Assembly: GCA_043777675.1 (NCBI GenBank)
Contig: JAYWHR010000047.1
Coordinates: forward strand, 62,001 to 126,000
Source of the DNA: JANMDU01 sp043777675
GTDB taxonomy: Bacteria; Pseudomonadota; Gammaproteobacteria; Burkholderiales; Burkholderiaceae_C
Length of the DNA stretch: 64,000 nt
Reading direction: 5' to 3'
Part shown: in pieces, positions 32,553 to 41,276 of the stretch
Layout: every line of letters starts with the position of its first letter
How positions within the stretch are numbered: the stretch's first letter is position 1
Made by a program: the position numbers and the translations under genes
The notes under the pieces: model-generated
What the model was told of the DNA's origin: nothing
Database searches by the model: none
Seen by the model: the letters and a program-made list of their open reading frames with translations, nothing else

Positions 32553-33515
32553 ATGAGCTTCTTCGCCATCCTCCTTGCTTTGCTGCTTGAACAAGTGCGC
32601 CCTCTGCATTTGGGCAGCGCCGTGCATCGCGGCGCATTTGCTTGGGTGCGCTCGTGTGCGCGTAGCTTGGATGCGGGGCGAGTGCATCATGGCTGGTTGC
32701 TTTGGAGTGCGGCAGTGCTCTTACCAGCTTTGCTGACTTGGATGATTTACGCTCTACTGCTCTGGTTGGGCGGCTGGGTGGGTGCGGTGCTGGCCTTTGC
32801 TTGGAGCGTATTGGTACTGTATTGCACGCTGGGCTTTCGTCAATTTAGTCATCACTTTTCTGCAGTTCGCCAAGCCTTGGATGATGGCAATATCGCGCAA
32901 GCCAGTCAACTTTTGGCAGCTTGGAAACAGGTGGATGCCACCCAAATTCCTGCTGATCAGCTGACACGGGTTTTGATGGAGCATGCTGTGATTGCAGCGC
33001 ATCGGCATGTGTTTGCAGTGCTCGGCTGGTATGCAGTGTTAGCCGCTTTAGGCTTGGGGCCAGCCGGCGCTGTGCTTTATCGTATGGCTGAATTTGTGGC
33101 GCGTTATTTTCATTCACCTGATCAAGATGATCTATATGGTTCGCAGTATTCGCCAAGCAGCTTCCTGTCCAGTAAACAATCATCGATGACGCTAGGCTTG
33201 AGCAGCCCTTCCAGCCAAAAAGCGGCGCAAACCGCTTGGCATGTGGTTGATTTTGTGCCTGCGCGAGCCACAGCGATGGCGTTTGCCGTGGTAGGAAATT
33301 TTGAGGAAGTGGTAGAAGCGTGGAGAAATCGCTTGAGTTCAGGCCAGACAGCCAGCAATGACAGCCTGATTCAGATGGCGATGACTGCTTCATTGGCTTT
33401 GGGAGATACCGCGCTGCCCGATCATTTGCGTAGTCTCGTGGGCTTGGTCTGGCGAGCCGTGGTGCTGTGGTTGCTGCTGATTGCGCTACTTAGCTTGGCG
33501 CGGCTCATCGGCTAA
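32553..33515 (+). CDS. CobD/CbiB-like membrane protein
   Basis: A 320-residue membrane protein related to CbiB/CobD (adenosylcobinamide-phosphate synthase) and AmpE, as commonly found next to rsgA in Burkholderiales. Hydrophobic segments lie near 1-15, 45-90, 155-180 and 295-318, with the family-like stretch MEHAVIAAHRHVFAVLGWYAVLAALGLGPAGAVLYRMAEF. No cobalamin genes surround it, so a role in B12 synthesis is uncertain and a membrane-signalling role as in AmpE is possible. It converges with rsgA, whose stop lies two bases away. Confidence 0.8.
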   Translation: MSFFAILLALLLEQVRPLHLGSAVHRGAFAWVRSCARSLDAGRVHHGWLLWSAAVLLPALLTWMIYALLLWLGGWVGAVLAFAWSVLVLYCTLGFRQFSHHFSAVRQALDDGNIAQASQLLAAWKQVDATQIPADQLTRVLMEHAVIAAHRHVFAVLGWYAVLAALGLGPAGAVLYRMAEFVARYFHSPDQDDLYGSQYSPSSFLSSKQSSMTLGLSSPSSQKAAQTAWHVVDFVPARATAMAFAVVGNFEEVVEAWRNRLSSGQTASNDSLIQMAMTASLALGDTALPDHLRSLVGLVWRAVVLWLLLIALLSLARLIG

Positions 33516-33516
33516 C

Positions 33517-34470
33517 TCAGTAGTGTGGTGGTTGACTGAGTTGCGCGAACAATTCGCTATAAATTTGATAGCGCCTAGCGCTTATTTTTTGCCGGCTAGA
33601 TGCAGATTTAGCATCAGAAATAAGATGCTCGCGTACACCACAGCTTGGCTCGTGCAGGTGGGTGCAGTTATAAAACTTGCAGTTGCCCAAATGCTGCGCC
33701 AGATCGGGCATGAGGCTCGCTAATTTCGTAGGCTCGACGTGGTGCAGGCCAAATTCTTGAAAACCAGGGCTGTCAATCAGGGCGGTTTGCTTGTCTTTGT
33801 CCAACCAATACAAGGTTGTTGAAGTCGTGGTGTGTTTGCCGGAATTAAGAGCTTGGGAGATTTCTTGCGTTTTGACCAACTCGCCTTGAATTTCACGGGC
33901 CTGTGGCGCGAGGAGATTCACCAGTGTGCTTTTTCCCACACCGCTGGGCCCGAGCACGAGTGTGGTTTTGCCGTGCAGACGCTTCATCAGAGCGGCTTGG
34001 TCGGCATCGCTGGACAAGCGCAAAGACAGTGGCAAAACGCCGTAATGCATGTGGCGATACGCACTTAATCGCTGCCATGTGCGCTCGAAGGGCTCTTGCA
34101 AATCGCTTTTATTGAGCGCAATGATCGGGGCGATTTTTGCGGCTTCGCAGGCGATCAAAGCGCGCGTGAGCTGGCTTTCTGAGAACTCTGGCTCGGCAGC
34201 GATCAAGATCAAGGCTTGATCAAGGTTAGCGGCGAACATTTTGCTGCGGATTTCATCTTGGCGATAGAGCAAATTACGCCGCTCGTCCACGCGCTCAATG
34301 GTGCCCTCGTCTTGGCTGGCAAGCCACTGCACTTTGTCGCCCACCACAGCCTGCGATTTTTTGCCACGCGGGTGACAAATCGTGCGCCGGCCATCGGGAG
34401 ATTCCACCAAACAATGCCGCCCGAAGCTGGCAATGACCAAGCCGAGTTCGAGGTCTTGCGCTGCTTTCAA
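33517..34470 (-). CDS. rsgA: Ribosome small-subunit-dependent GTPase A
   Basis: A 317-residue circularly permuted GTPase for 30S maturation. An N-terminal OB-like domain comes first, then G4 NKSD, G1 GPSGVGKST and G3 DSPG in the permuted order, and the zinc finger CxxxxCTHLHEPSC at the C-terminal side. The start is a TTG that overlaps the phhB stop (TTGA), implying translational coupling; no other start gives a family-like N-terminus. The C-terminal helix ISARRYQIYSELFAQL, which aligns with the end of other RsgA proteins, is encoded by a copy of the dispersed repeat (33555-33598). Confidence 0.94.
   Translation of the reverse strand: MKAAQDLELGLVIASFGRHCLVESPDGRRTICHPRGKKSQAVVGDKVQWLASQDEGTIERVDERRNLLYRQDEIRSKMFAANLDQALILIAAEPEFSESQLTRALIACEAAKIAPIIALNKSDLQEPFERTWQRLSAYRHMHYGVLPLSLRLSSDADQAALMKRLHGKTTLVLGPSGVGKSTLVNLLAPQAREIQGELVKTQEISQALNSGKHTTTSTTLYWLDKDKQTALIDSPGFQEFGLHHVEPTKLASLMPDLAQHLGNCKFYNCTHLHEPSCGVREHLISDAKSASSRQKISARRYQIYSELFAQLSQPPHY
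33555..33598 (+). repeat. Dispersed GCCGGCTA repeat, copy 6 (inside rsgA)
   Basis: GCTATAAATTTGATAGCG arm, then TAGCGCTTATTTTTTGCCGG and CTA. Antisense to rsgA, encoding SSRQKISARRYQIYSE. Confidence 0.8.
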
Positions 34471-34805
34471 CGCGATTTCACCAATGTATCCACATCAGCG
34501 GCGCATTCAATGTCTGTGACGGAAATACCGTTCACATCATGCGTGTTAAAACGCACCACACAGCGATTGAAATGCACGCTCATATCGGGGTGATGATCAT
34601 GCCGTTCGGCGATGAAGGCCACGGCGTTGACGAAGCTCATAGTTTCTAAATAATTGGCGAAGCGGAAGGTCTTTTGAATCGCTACTTGCGCACCATCGCC
34701 ATCGAGCATCCAGCCGGGAATCGTCACCAATTTTGCTACTATTTCAGGAGCACTCAGCGCACGTCTTACGCCGGCTGACCAGTCGTTCTTCTTTAAATCA
34801 CTCAT
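34467..34805 (-). CDS. phhB: 4a-hydroxytetrahydrobiopterin dehydratase
   Basis: A 112-residue pterin-4a-carbinolamine dehydratase, which regenerates the pterin cofactor of aromatic amino acid hydroxylases. The catalytic motif is present as AERHDHHPDMSVHFNRCVVRFNTHDVNGIS in family-typical form. The ATG at 34805 is chosen; a GTG nine bases earlier is possible. It starts directly after the M48 gene stop and is coupled to rsgA. Its N-terminal segment (AGVRRALSAPEI) is partly repeat-encoded. No phenylalanine hydroxylase gene is in the window. Confidence 0.92.
   Translation of the reverse strand: MSDLKKNDWSAGVRRALSAPEIVAKLVTIPGWMLDGDGAQVAIQKTFRFANYLETMSFVNAVAFIAERHDHHPDMSVHFNRCVVRFNTHDVNGISVTDIECAADVDTLVKSR
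34735..34776 (+). repeat. Dispersed GCCGGCTA repeat, copy 7 (inside phhB)
   Basis: GCTACT arm, then AGGAGCACTCAGCGCACG and TACGCCGGCT; antisense to phhB. More diverged than the intergenic copies. Confidence 0.7.
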
Positions 34806-34806
34806 C

Positions 34807-36069
34807 TCAAACACCCATTCTTGCCAAGCGTTCGGAGGCAGGCGGATGCGAGTAGTAAAACTTCACAAACAAAGGGTCGGGTGTGAGTGTAGATGCATTG
34901 TCTTCATAGAGCTTGAGCAGCGCATTTTTTAAATCACTCGCCTGCGTTTGGCTCACTGCATAGGCATCAGCCTCAAACTCATGCTTGCGCGAGAGCTGTG
35001 CCATCAAGGGGGAGATGAATACGGTAAACACGGGAATTGCCATCATAAAAAGCAGCACCGCCAGCGCAGAATTTGCACCTTGCACATCAGCCGTGATCGG
35101 GCGCACGCCCAGCCCCAAGAAAAACCAAAGCTGAGCGCTCAAGAAGCCCAGTAGCGCAAAGCCAGCCAAGCTGATGGCAAACATGCTCACAATGCGTTTG
35201 ATGATGTGTTTGTGTTTGAAATGCCCCAGCTCATGAGCGAGCACGGCATCCACCTCGCCCGGCGTGAGGCTTTTCAAAAGGGTATCAAAAAACACCACGC
35301 GCTTACTTGCACCAAAACCCGTGAAATACGCATTCGCATGGGCGCTGCGCTTGCTCCCATCCATCACAAACAAACCTTTGGCGGTAAAGCCGCAGCGATT
35401 CATGAGAGCTGTGACGCGTTCTTTCAAAGTTTCATCTTGCAATGGCTCAAATTTATTAAAAAGCGGTGCAATAAAGGTGGGATAAATGAGCATGAGCAAC
35501 ACGTTAAAACCCATCCATACGCACCAAGCCCAAAGCCACCACAAATCGCCCGCTGCGCCCATGAGCCAGAGGATCAGCGCGGCAATCGGCAGACCAATCA
35601 ACGCGCCAATGAATGCGCCCTTGATGGCATCGATCAGCCAAAGCTTCCATGTCATCTTGTTGAAGCCAAACTTCTCTTCAAGCACAAAGATGCCGTAAAG
35701 AGAAAACGGCAAATCAATGATGCCGCCAATCACAATGAAGCTGCCCAGCAACACCAATTGCTGCAACAGGCCCGGGCCAAGCCATGAGAGCAAGGCTTGA
35801 TTGAGCACATCGAGGCCGCCCAAAAGCGTCCAACCAAGTAATACGGCCGTGCCGAAAGCCAGCTCTAGAATCCCTAGGCGTGCTTTGGCAATCGTGTAAT
35901 CTGCTGCTTTTTGATGCGCCGACAACGAGATGCGCTCAGCGAATGCAATAGGCACAGCATCACGATGCTGCGCCACATGGCGAATCTGGCGCGTGGCCAG
36001 CCAGAGTTTGAGGAGAAGGCCCAATACTAAGGCGGCGGCAAATACGGCAGTGAAAAAGGCAGGCGTCAT
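34807..36069 (-). CDS. M48 family (Ste24-like) membrane metallopeptidase
   Basis: A 420-residue integral membrane zinc peptidase. The zinc motif HELGH is in VLAHELGHFKHKH, and the third ligand Glu is in RKHEFEADAYAV about 70 residues later. An M48 N-terminal membrane domain with several helices precedes the catalytic part, as in CAAX prenyl protease/Ste24-type proteins; members are thought to act in membrane-protein quality control. It is first in the M48-phhB-rsgA unit and divergent from orn across 55 bp. Confidence 0.93.
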   Translation of the reverse strand: MTPAFFTAVFAAALVLGLLLKLWLATRQIRHVAQHRDAVPIAFAERISLSAHQKAADYTIAKARLGILELAFGTAVLLGWTLLGGLDVLNQALLSWLGPGLLQQLVLLGSFIVIGGIIDLPFSLYGIFVLEEKFGFNKMTWKLWLIDAIKGAFIGALIGLPIAALILWLMGAAGDLWWLWAWCVWMGFNVLLMLIYPTFIAPLFNKFEPLQDETLKERVTALMNRCGFTAKGLFVMDGSKRSAHANAYFTGFGASKRVVFFDTLLKSLTPGEVDAVLAHELGHFKHKHIIKRIVSMFAISLAGFALLGFLSAQLWFFLGLGVRPITADVQGANSALAVLLFMMAIPVFTVFISPLMAQLSRKHEFEADAYAVSQTQASDLKNALLKLYEDNASTLTPDPLFVKFYYSHPPASERLARMGV

Positions 36070-36124
36070 GGAGCATGATTTTAGACTTTTGGGAATCTCC
36101 CCCGCTTTCAGCGAGAATCAAGCC

Positions 36125-36685
36125 ATGACGCCACCCTTACTAAAAAAATCTGAACACAACCTCGTTTGGCTCGACTGCGAAATGACGGGGCTTGATCCAA
36201 TAGACAACCGCCTGATCGAAATCGCCATCGTCGTGACCAGCCCCGATCTTTCCATTCGCGTAGAAGGCCCAGTGTTTGCGCTCAAAGTCAGCGAAGTGGC
36301 TTTGAAGAAGATGGACAAGTGGAACGTATCAACCCACACCAAAAGCGGCTTGGTAGAGCGCGTACGCAATAGCAAAGTTTCGGCAACCCAAGCCGAGCAG
36401 CCCTTGATCGACTTCCTCAAAACTTATGTAAACGCCGGCAAAGCCCCCATGTGCGGCAACACCATCGCGCAGGACAGGCGCTTCCTCGTGCGCTACATGC
36501 CAAAACTAGAAGCTTTCTTTCACTATCGCAATTTGGATGTGAGCACTTTGAAGGAACTGGCCAAGCGCTGGAAGCCTGAGGCTTACAAAAGCTTTAAAAA
36601 GAAGCAAAGACACACGGCGCTGGCCGATGTGCATGAATCGATTGACGAGCTGATTCACTATCGCGAGAATTTGATGAAGCTTTGA
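36125..36685 (+). CDS. orn: Oligoribonuclease
   Basis: A 186-residue DEDDh 3'-5' exoribonuclease that finishes RNA decay by cleaving short oligonucleotides. The catalytic motifs are WLDCEMTGLDP, DRRFLVRYMPKLE and HTALADVHESIDEL. The start MTPPLLKKSEHNLVWLDCE is chosen by family length; an upstream in-frame extension overlaps the divergent gene. Two hairpins follow: a short one overlapping the stop and then a long inverted repeat. Confidence 0.96.
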   Translation: MTPPLLKKSEHNLVWLDCEMTGLDPIDNRLIEIAIVVTSPDLSIRVEGPVFALKVSEVALKKMDKWNVSTHTKSGLVERVRNSKVSATQAEQPLIDFLKTYVNAGKAPMCGNTIAQDRRFLVRYMPKLEAFFHYRNLDVSTLKELAKRWKPEAYKSFKKKQRHTALADVHESIDELIHYRENLMKL

Positions 36686-36699
36686 CTTCCAAAGTCAAA
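36681..36699 (+). terminator. Hairpin overlapping the orn stop codon
   Basis: TTTGACTT pairs with AAGTCAAA around CCA; the TGA stop lies in the left arm. There is no T-run, but it leads directly into the long inverted repeat. Confidence 0.55.
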
Positions 36700-36700
36700 C

Positions 36701-36851
36701 ACCGGACGCAGAAGACGCAAAGGTTACGCAGAACTAAATACCAAAAAAGACAATTCAGTTGATAGATCACTACCAAATCAGAACCGTAACTGCTGGACTT
36801 CTGACTCTTTGGTATTCCTTCTGCGTAACCTTTGCGCCCCTGCGTCCGGTA
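36701..36851. repeat. Long inverted repeat (GACGCAAAGGTTACGCAG type)
   Basis: Arms of about 43 bases (ACCGGACGCAGAAGACGC... and ...CCCCTGCGTCCGGT) with a ~65-base loop, between the convergent orn and HTH-regulator genes. The arms match the element at 13042, while the loops do not. Confidence 0.88.
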
Positions 36852-36865
36852 TTCGTATTTGGATT

Positions 36866-37600
36866 TCACTTCCTCCGCAGCCCGGTAAACGCCGAAAACT
36901 CCCACCTTCTAAACCCAACGATCATCGTAAAACCATCACGATGCTTCTCATCCATTTTCTTATCCGCCAAATGCTGCGCAGCAAAATCTTGGCCGATTCG
37001 GTTGATGCGTTCTACGAAATTTGGGGCGACGGCGCGGTTGATGTTGCCGTGAACCATGAGCAGGGTTTCGCCCTCCCGGTCAAAACGGCCTGAGAAATAT
37101 TCGCTCACAACGTGTTGCGTGAAATAGCTGCGGATGGGGCCATCACTGCGCCAGCGAAAAGTTTTGGCCACTTTCAATCGATAGCGATTCATAGGTTTGA
37201 GCTCAATCACGCCGAGTTTGTCTAAAGCCAGTAGTTTGGCGGTGCACTGCGCCTCACTCATTTGGTAGGTCTGCACGATTTGCTCATACTCCCAGTAGGA
37301 AAGCACGCAAATCGCGGCGAGTAGTAAGAGTGGATCTTTCACCACCGCCGCCTCTTGCTCGTAGGTCAGCTGCGTCATGAGCGGCATACTTTCGGCCACT
37401 TTGCGGGAGAGATCACCAAAATCAGTGCCTAAGAAGCGGCAGACATCGTCAATACGAGAGAGCGGCATTTCTTTTTTGCTGAACATGCGCTTGATGCTCG
37501 ATTCACTCATCTCTAAGGCATCTGCCATATCAGCATAGGTTTTATTGCGACTTTTAAGCTCTTGCTTGATCACATCGATGAGAAGGGTGGTATCTGCCAT
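36866..37600 (-). CDS. XRE-like HTH transcriptional regulator
   Basis: A 244-residue protein with an N-terminal XRE/Cro-type HTH (LIDVIKQELKSRNKTYADMADALEMSESSIKRMFS in outline, residues 6-42). It is followed by an uncharacterised ~170-residue helical region ending in FSGRFDREGETLLMVHGNINRAVAPNFVERINRIG, which may bind a ligand. It is divergent from the gamma-glutamyltransferase-like gene across 52 bp and may regulate it. I cannot name a specific family for the C-terminal part. Confidence 0.85.
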   Translation of the reverse strand: MADTTLLIDVIKQELKSRNKTYADMADALEMSESSIKRMFSKKEMPLSRIDDVCRFLGTDFGDLSRKVAESMPLMTQLTYEQEAAVVKDPLLLLAAICVLSYWEYEQIVQTYQMSEAQCTAKLLALDKLGVIELKPMNRYRLKVAKTFRWRSDGPIRSYFTQHVVSEYFSGRFDREGETLLMVHGNINRAVAPNFVERINRIGQDFAAQHLADKKMDEKHRDGFTMIVGFRRWEFSAFTGLRRK

Positions 37601-37652
37601 GGTGATGCCTGTTATGTTGTTGCCGCATTCTATTCAGCCTGATAATCATCCA

Positions 37653-39263
37653 ATGAAATTTGATTTTTCCAATCCCTACACCACCACACGCATTCCCGTG
37701 TTCGCCCGCAATGTGGTGAGCACCTCGCATCCGCTGGCTGCGCAGGCGGGCTTGCGCATGATGCTCAAGGGCGGCAATGCGGTGGATGCGGCGATTGCTG
37801 CTGCTGCTGCACTCACACTATGCGAGCCCGTGAGCAATGGCCTCGGCTCTGACGCGTTTTGCATTTTGTGGGATGGCAAAGAGTTGCATGGCCTGAATGC
37901 CTCTGGCCGCGCTCCGCAAAGCTGGACGCTCGATTATTTCCTCCGCAAATACGGCAATGCCCAAGGCTGGCCGAAGCGCGGCATGGATACCGTGACCGTG
38001 CCAGGCGCGGTGGCTGGCTGGGTGGCCATGAGCGAAAAGTTTGGAAAATTATCATTTGCCGATTTGCTTGAGCCTGCCATTGAAATCGCTGAACGCGGCT
38101 ATTTGCTGCCGCCTGTCGTGCAGCAGAAATGGGCTGCTGCCACTCCAGAGTTGCAAAACCAACCCGGCTTTGCGCAAAGCTTTCTGCCTTGGGGGCGTGC
38201 GCCGAATGTGGGTGAGCTGTTTCAGTTCAAAGCGGCAGCCAATGGCTTGCGCAAGATCGCAGAAACGAAAGGCGCAGCATTTTATGGCGGAGAAATTGCT
38301 GCGGCGATTGAAAAGTTTTCGAGCGCCAACGGTGGCAGCATCACAGCCGCCGATTTCGCAGCCTTTAAGCCAGAGTGGGTGAAACCGATTTCCAAAAAAT
38401 ATCGTGATCATGAGCTCCATGAAATCGGCCCCAATGGCCAAGGCATTGCCGCGTTGATCGCCTTGGGCATCTTGAATCATTTCGATATCTCTAGCCACAA
38501 AGTCGATGGCGTGGATTCGCAGCACTTACAGATTGAAGCGATGAAGTTGGCGTTTGCAGATGTGTACAAATTCGTGGCTGAGCCATCATCCATGAGCGTC
38601 ACGCCCGAGGAGATGCTCTCTGATGCCTACCTCGCAAGCCGCGCCAAGCTGATCCGCATGGACAAAGCGCAAGATTTCCAAGCCGGCAACATCGCTAAAG
38701 GCGGCACAATTTATCTAAGTACCGCCGACGAAAACGGCATGATGGTGAGCTTTATTCAAAGTAATTACATGGGCTTTGGTTCGGGCTGCGTGGAGCCTAC
38801 ATTCGGCGTAAGTTTGCAAAATCGCGGCCATGCTTTCTCGCTTGATCCAGCCTCCCCCAATGTAGTGGCTCCCGGCAAGCGCCCTTTCCACACCATTATT
38901 CCCGCGTTCCTCACCAAAGAGGGTCAACCTGTCATGAGCTACGGCGTGATGGGTGCAAATATGCAGCCGCAAGGCCATATGCAAACCTTGGTACGCATGC
39001 TTGATTACGGCCAGAATCCGCAGGCCGCATGCGATGCGCCGCGCTGGCGCTTCAATGCAGGGCTAGAGATCAATGTGGAAGCTGCGATGAATCCGCAGAC
39101 TGTGCAAGGTTTGAAAGACTTGGGCCATCGCACGGAGGTGATCAACGATTCCTATCAAGACTTTGGCGCTGGCCAATTCATCTGCCGTGCAGGTGATCCC
39201 AAGGTGCAAGGTTATGTGGCGGCCAGCGATGCACGGCGTGATGGGCAGGCGGTTGGTTTTTAA
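37653..39263 (+). CDS. Gamma-glutamyltransferase family Ntn-hydrolase
   Basis: A 536-residue protein of the gamma-glutamyltranspeptidase family. The N-terminal part has SHPLAAQAGLRMMLKGGNAVDAAIAAA and GLGSDAFCILWDGK. The autoprocessing/catalytic Thr is expected in KGGTIYLSTADENG (near 350), and GFGSGCVEP and PGKRPFHTIIP follow. Classical GGT has GTTH at the cleavage site; here it is GGTIY, as in the YwrD-like branch. There is no signal peptide, so it is probably cytoplasmic and the substrate may not be glutathione. The ATG at 37653 starts a family-like N-terminus, though no strong ribosome site is seen. Confidence 0.9.
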   Translation: MKFDFSNPYTTTRIPVFARNVVSTSHPLAAQAGLRMMLKGGNAVDAAIAAAAALTLCEPVSNGLGSDAFCILWDGKELHGLNASGRAPQSWTLDYFLRKYGNAQGWPKRGMDTVTVPGAVAGWVAMSEKFGKLSFADLLEPAIEIAERGYLLPPVVQQKWAAATPELQNQPGFAQSFLPWGRAPNVGELFQFKAAANGLRKIAETKGAAFYGGEIAAAIEKFSSANGGSITAADFAAFKPEWVKPISKKYRDHELHEIGPNGQGIAALIALGILNHFDISSHKVDGVDSQHLQIEAMKLAFADVYKFVAEPSSMSVTPEEMLSDAYLASRAKLIRMDKAQDFQAGNIAKGGTIYLSTADENGMMVSFIQSNYMGFGSGCVEPTFGVSLQNRGHAFSLDPASPNVVAPGKRPFHTIIPAFLTKEGQPVMSYGVMGANMQPQGHMQTLVRMLDYGQNPQAACDAPRWRFNAGLEINVEAAMNPQTVQGLKDLGHRTEVINDSYQDFGAGQFICRAGDPKVQGYVAASDARRDGQAVGF

Positions 39264-39300
39264 GCAATTTTTATGTGCTTTTTAAAGCTAAATTGGCATG

Positions 39301-39343
39301 TAGCCGGCATAGATAATGCGCGGAATGCTATTAAATTAGTAGT
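39301..39343 (-). repeat. Dispersed GCCGGCTA repeat, copy 8
   Basis: Intergenic, between the GGT-like and EamA genes, reading on the minus strand: AATAGCATTCCGCGCATT and ATCTATGCCGGCTA. Confidence 0.88.
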
Positions 39344-39349
39344 ATCTAC

Positions 39350-40252
39350 ATGACTGCCCCTGCGATGCGCAACCTGCAACTCACAGGCTTGCTGATGGCC
39401 ATCACTGGCTCGATAGCCTTCAGCGGCAAGGCCATCATTGTGAAGCTTGCGTATCGCTATGGCGTCGATGCCGTCACACTCATCATGTATCGCATGTTGT
39501 TTGCGCTGCCGATGTTTGCCATCATGGCTTGGTGGGCTTCTCGCGGCAAAGAGCCTCTTTCACGCAAAGATTGGCTGGGCGTGATTGGCTTAGGTTTCAG
39601 CGGCTATTACCTGGCGAGTTTCATGGATTTTCTCGGGCTGCAATACATCTCTGCTAGTCTTGAGCGGCTGATTTTGTATTTGAACCCCACCATCGTGCTC
39701 ATCCTCGGCGCGCTGCTGTTCAAACGCAAAATCACGCGTACACAGGCGATTGCTATGGCTTTGAGCTACGGCGGCGTGATGCTGGTGTTTGGGCACGAGG
39801 TGAGCTTTGAAGGCAAGAATGTGCTGCTGGGCGCGGCGCTGGTGTTTGGCAGCGCTGTGTCGTATGCGATTTATTTGGTTTATAGCGGGGAGATGGTCAA
39901 GCGACTGGGCTCGATGCGCCTGGTTGGCCTTGCCACGAGCGTAGCTTGCTTGTTTTGTATTGCGCAATTTGTGATTTTGAAGCCAATGGCAGCGGCGGTC
40001 GTTGCGCCTGAGGTCATTTGGCTCTCGATCTTGAACGCCACGCTCTGCACCGCTGTGCCGGTGCTACTAGTGATGATGGCCATTGAGCGCATTGGCGCAA
40101 GCCTAGCCGCGCAAACCGGCATGATCGGCCCGATGAGCACGATTGCCATGGGCGTGATTTTCCTGGGCGAGCAACTCAACACTTGGATCATCGGCGGCAC
40201 AGTGCTGGTGTTGCTGGGTGTGTATTGGGTCAGTCGTAGCAAAGCGACGTAA
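39350..40252 (+). CDS. EamA/DMT superfamily transporter
   Basis: A 300-residue membrane protein with ten predicted helices in two EamA repeats (GSIAFSGKAIIVKLAYRYGVDAV... and NATLCTAVPVLLVMMAIERIGASLAAQTGMIGPMSTIAMGVIFLGE in outline). It is typical of drug/metabolite exporters, often for amino acids or related compounds; the substrate is unknown. It follows the GGT-like gene with a repeat in the gap, and qor comes 31 bp after it. Confidence 0.92.
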   Translation: MTAPAMRNLQLTGLLMAITGSIAFSGKAIIVKLAYRYGVDAVTLIMYRMLFALPMFAIMAWWASRGKEPLSRKDWLGVIGLGFSGYYLASFMDFLGLQYISASLERLILYLNPTIVLILGALLFKRKITRTQAIAMALSYGGVMLVFGHEVSFEGKNVLLGAALVFGSAVSYAIYLVYSGEMVKRLGSMRLVGLATSVACLFCIAQFVILKPMAAAVVAPEVIWLSILNATLCTAVPVLLVMMAIERIGASLAAQTGMIGPMSTIAMGVIFLGEQLNTWIIGGTVLVLLGVYWVSRSKAT

Positions 40253-40283
40253 AATTTTAGACATTATTTTCTTGGAGACACAT

Positions 40284-41267
40284 ATGACAAAAGCAATCAT
40301 CATCAACCAAACGGGCGGTGCAGAGCAAATGAAGCTCGTGGATGTGCAAGTGGGCGAGCCGGGCGCAGGTGAGATCCGTATTCGGCATCATGCGGTGGGG
40401 CTGAACTACATCGACGTGTATCAACGCAGCGGCACTTACAACCTGCCCTTGCCTTTGCAGCTAGGGATGGAGGCTGCTGGCGTGGTGGAAGCTGTGGGCC
40501 CGGGCGTGACGCATCTGAAGGTGGGTGACCGTGCGGCCTATGCCAGCCAGCCCCCGGGCGCTTATTGCGAAGCGCGGGTCATGCCGGCGAAATGCGTTTG
40601 CAAACTGCCTGATGCGATTTCGTTTGAAACGGGTGCAGCGATGATGCTTAAAGGGCTTACGGCGCAATATTTGCTGCGCAAGACCTTGCCGCAGGGTGGT
40701 TTGCAAGCGGGCGATTTTGTGTTGTTTCATGCTGCTGCAGGCGGCGTGGGCTTGATTGCTTGCCAATGGGCGAAGGCTTTGGGCTACCAACTCATCGGCA
40801 CGGCAGGATCTGATGCGAAATGCGCGCTAGCAAAAGAACACGGCGCGGCGCATGTGATCAACTATTCCACAGAAGATTTTGCAGCGCGGGTGAAAGATAT
40901 CACCGGTGGCAAAGGCGTCAAAGTGGTGTACGACTCAGTGGGTAAAGACACTTGGGACAAATCCCTCGATTGCCTCTCGCCCTTCGGCTTGATGGCCAGC
41001 TTTGGCAATGCGTCAGGTGTCGTACCACCATTTGCTCCTGGCATGCTTGGCGCGAAAGGTTCGATTTACGTGACCCGCCAAACGCTGTTCACGCACATCG
41101 CTACGCGCGAGAGCACGCAGGCGATGGCCGATGATTTGTTTGCTATCGTGCAAAGCGGCGCAGTAAAAATCAAGATTGATCAGCGCTACAAACTCGAAGA
41201 TGTGCAGCAGGCACATCGCGATTTGGAAGCGCGCAAAACCACCGGTTGCACGATTTTAACGCTCTGA
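40284..41267 (+). CDS. qor: NADPH:quinone oxidoreductase (zinc-independent MDR)
   Basis: A 327-residue medium-chain dehydrogenase/reductase of the QOR type. The ATG has GGAG upstream. The N-terminal catalytic domain has the family stretch GLNYIDVYQRSGTY, and the nucleotide-binding motif is AAAGGVGLIACQWAKALG. Zinc-ligand cysteines of alcohol dehydrogenases are absent, as expected. It catalyses one-electron reduction of quinones with NADPH in characterised relatives. Confidence 0.93.
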   Translation: MTKAIIINQTGGAEQMKLVDVQVGEPGAGEIRIRHHAVGLNYIDVYQRSGTYNLPLPLQLGMEAAGVVEAVGPGVTHLKVGDRAAYASQPPGAYCEARVMPAKCVCKLPDAISFETGAAMMLKGLTAQYLLRKTLPQGGLQAGDFVLFHAAAGGVGLIACQWAKALGYQLIGTAGSDAKCALAKEHGAAHVINYSTEDFAARVKDITGGKGVKVVYDSVGKDTWDKSLDCLSPFGLMASFGNASGVVPPFAPGMLGAKGSIYVTRQTLFTHIATRESTQAMADDLFAIVQSGAVKIKIDQRYKLEDVQQAHRDLEARKTTGCTILTL

Positions 41268-41276
41268 GCTTGGCCG

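Noticed and set aside
36430..36452. AACGCCGGCAAAG in orn as another repeat copy
   Set aside because: It codes for the conserved AGK segment of oligoribonuclease, and the rest of the repeat is absent.
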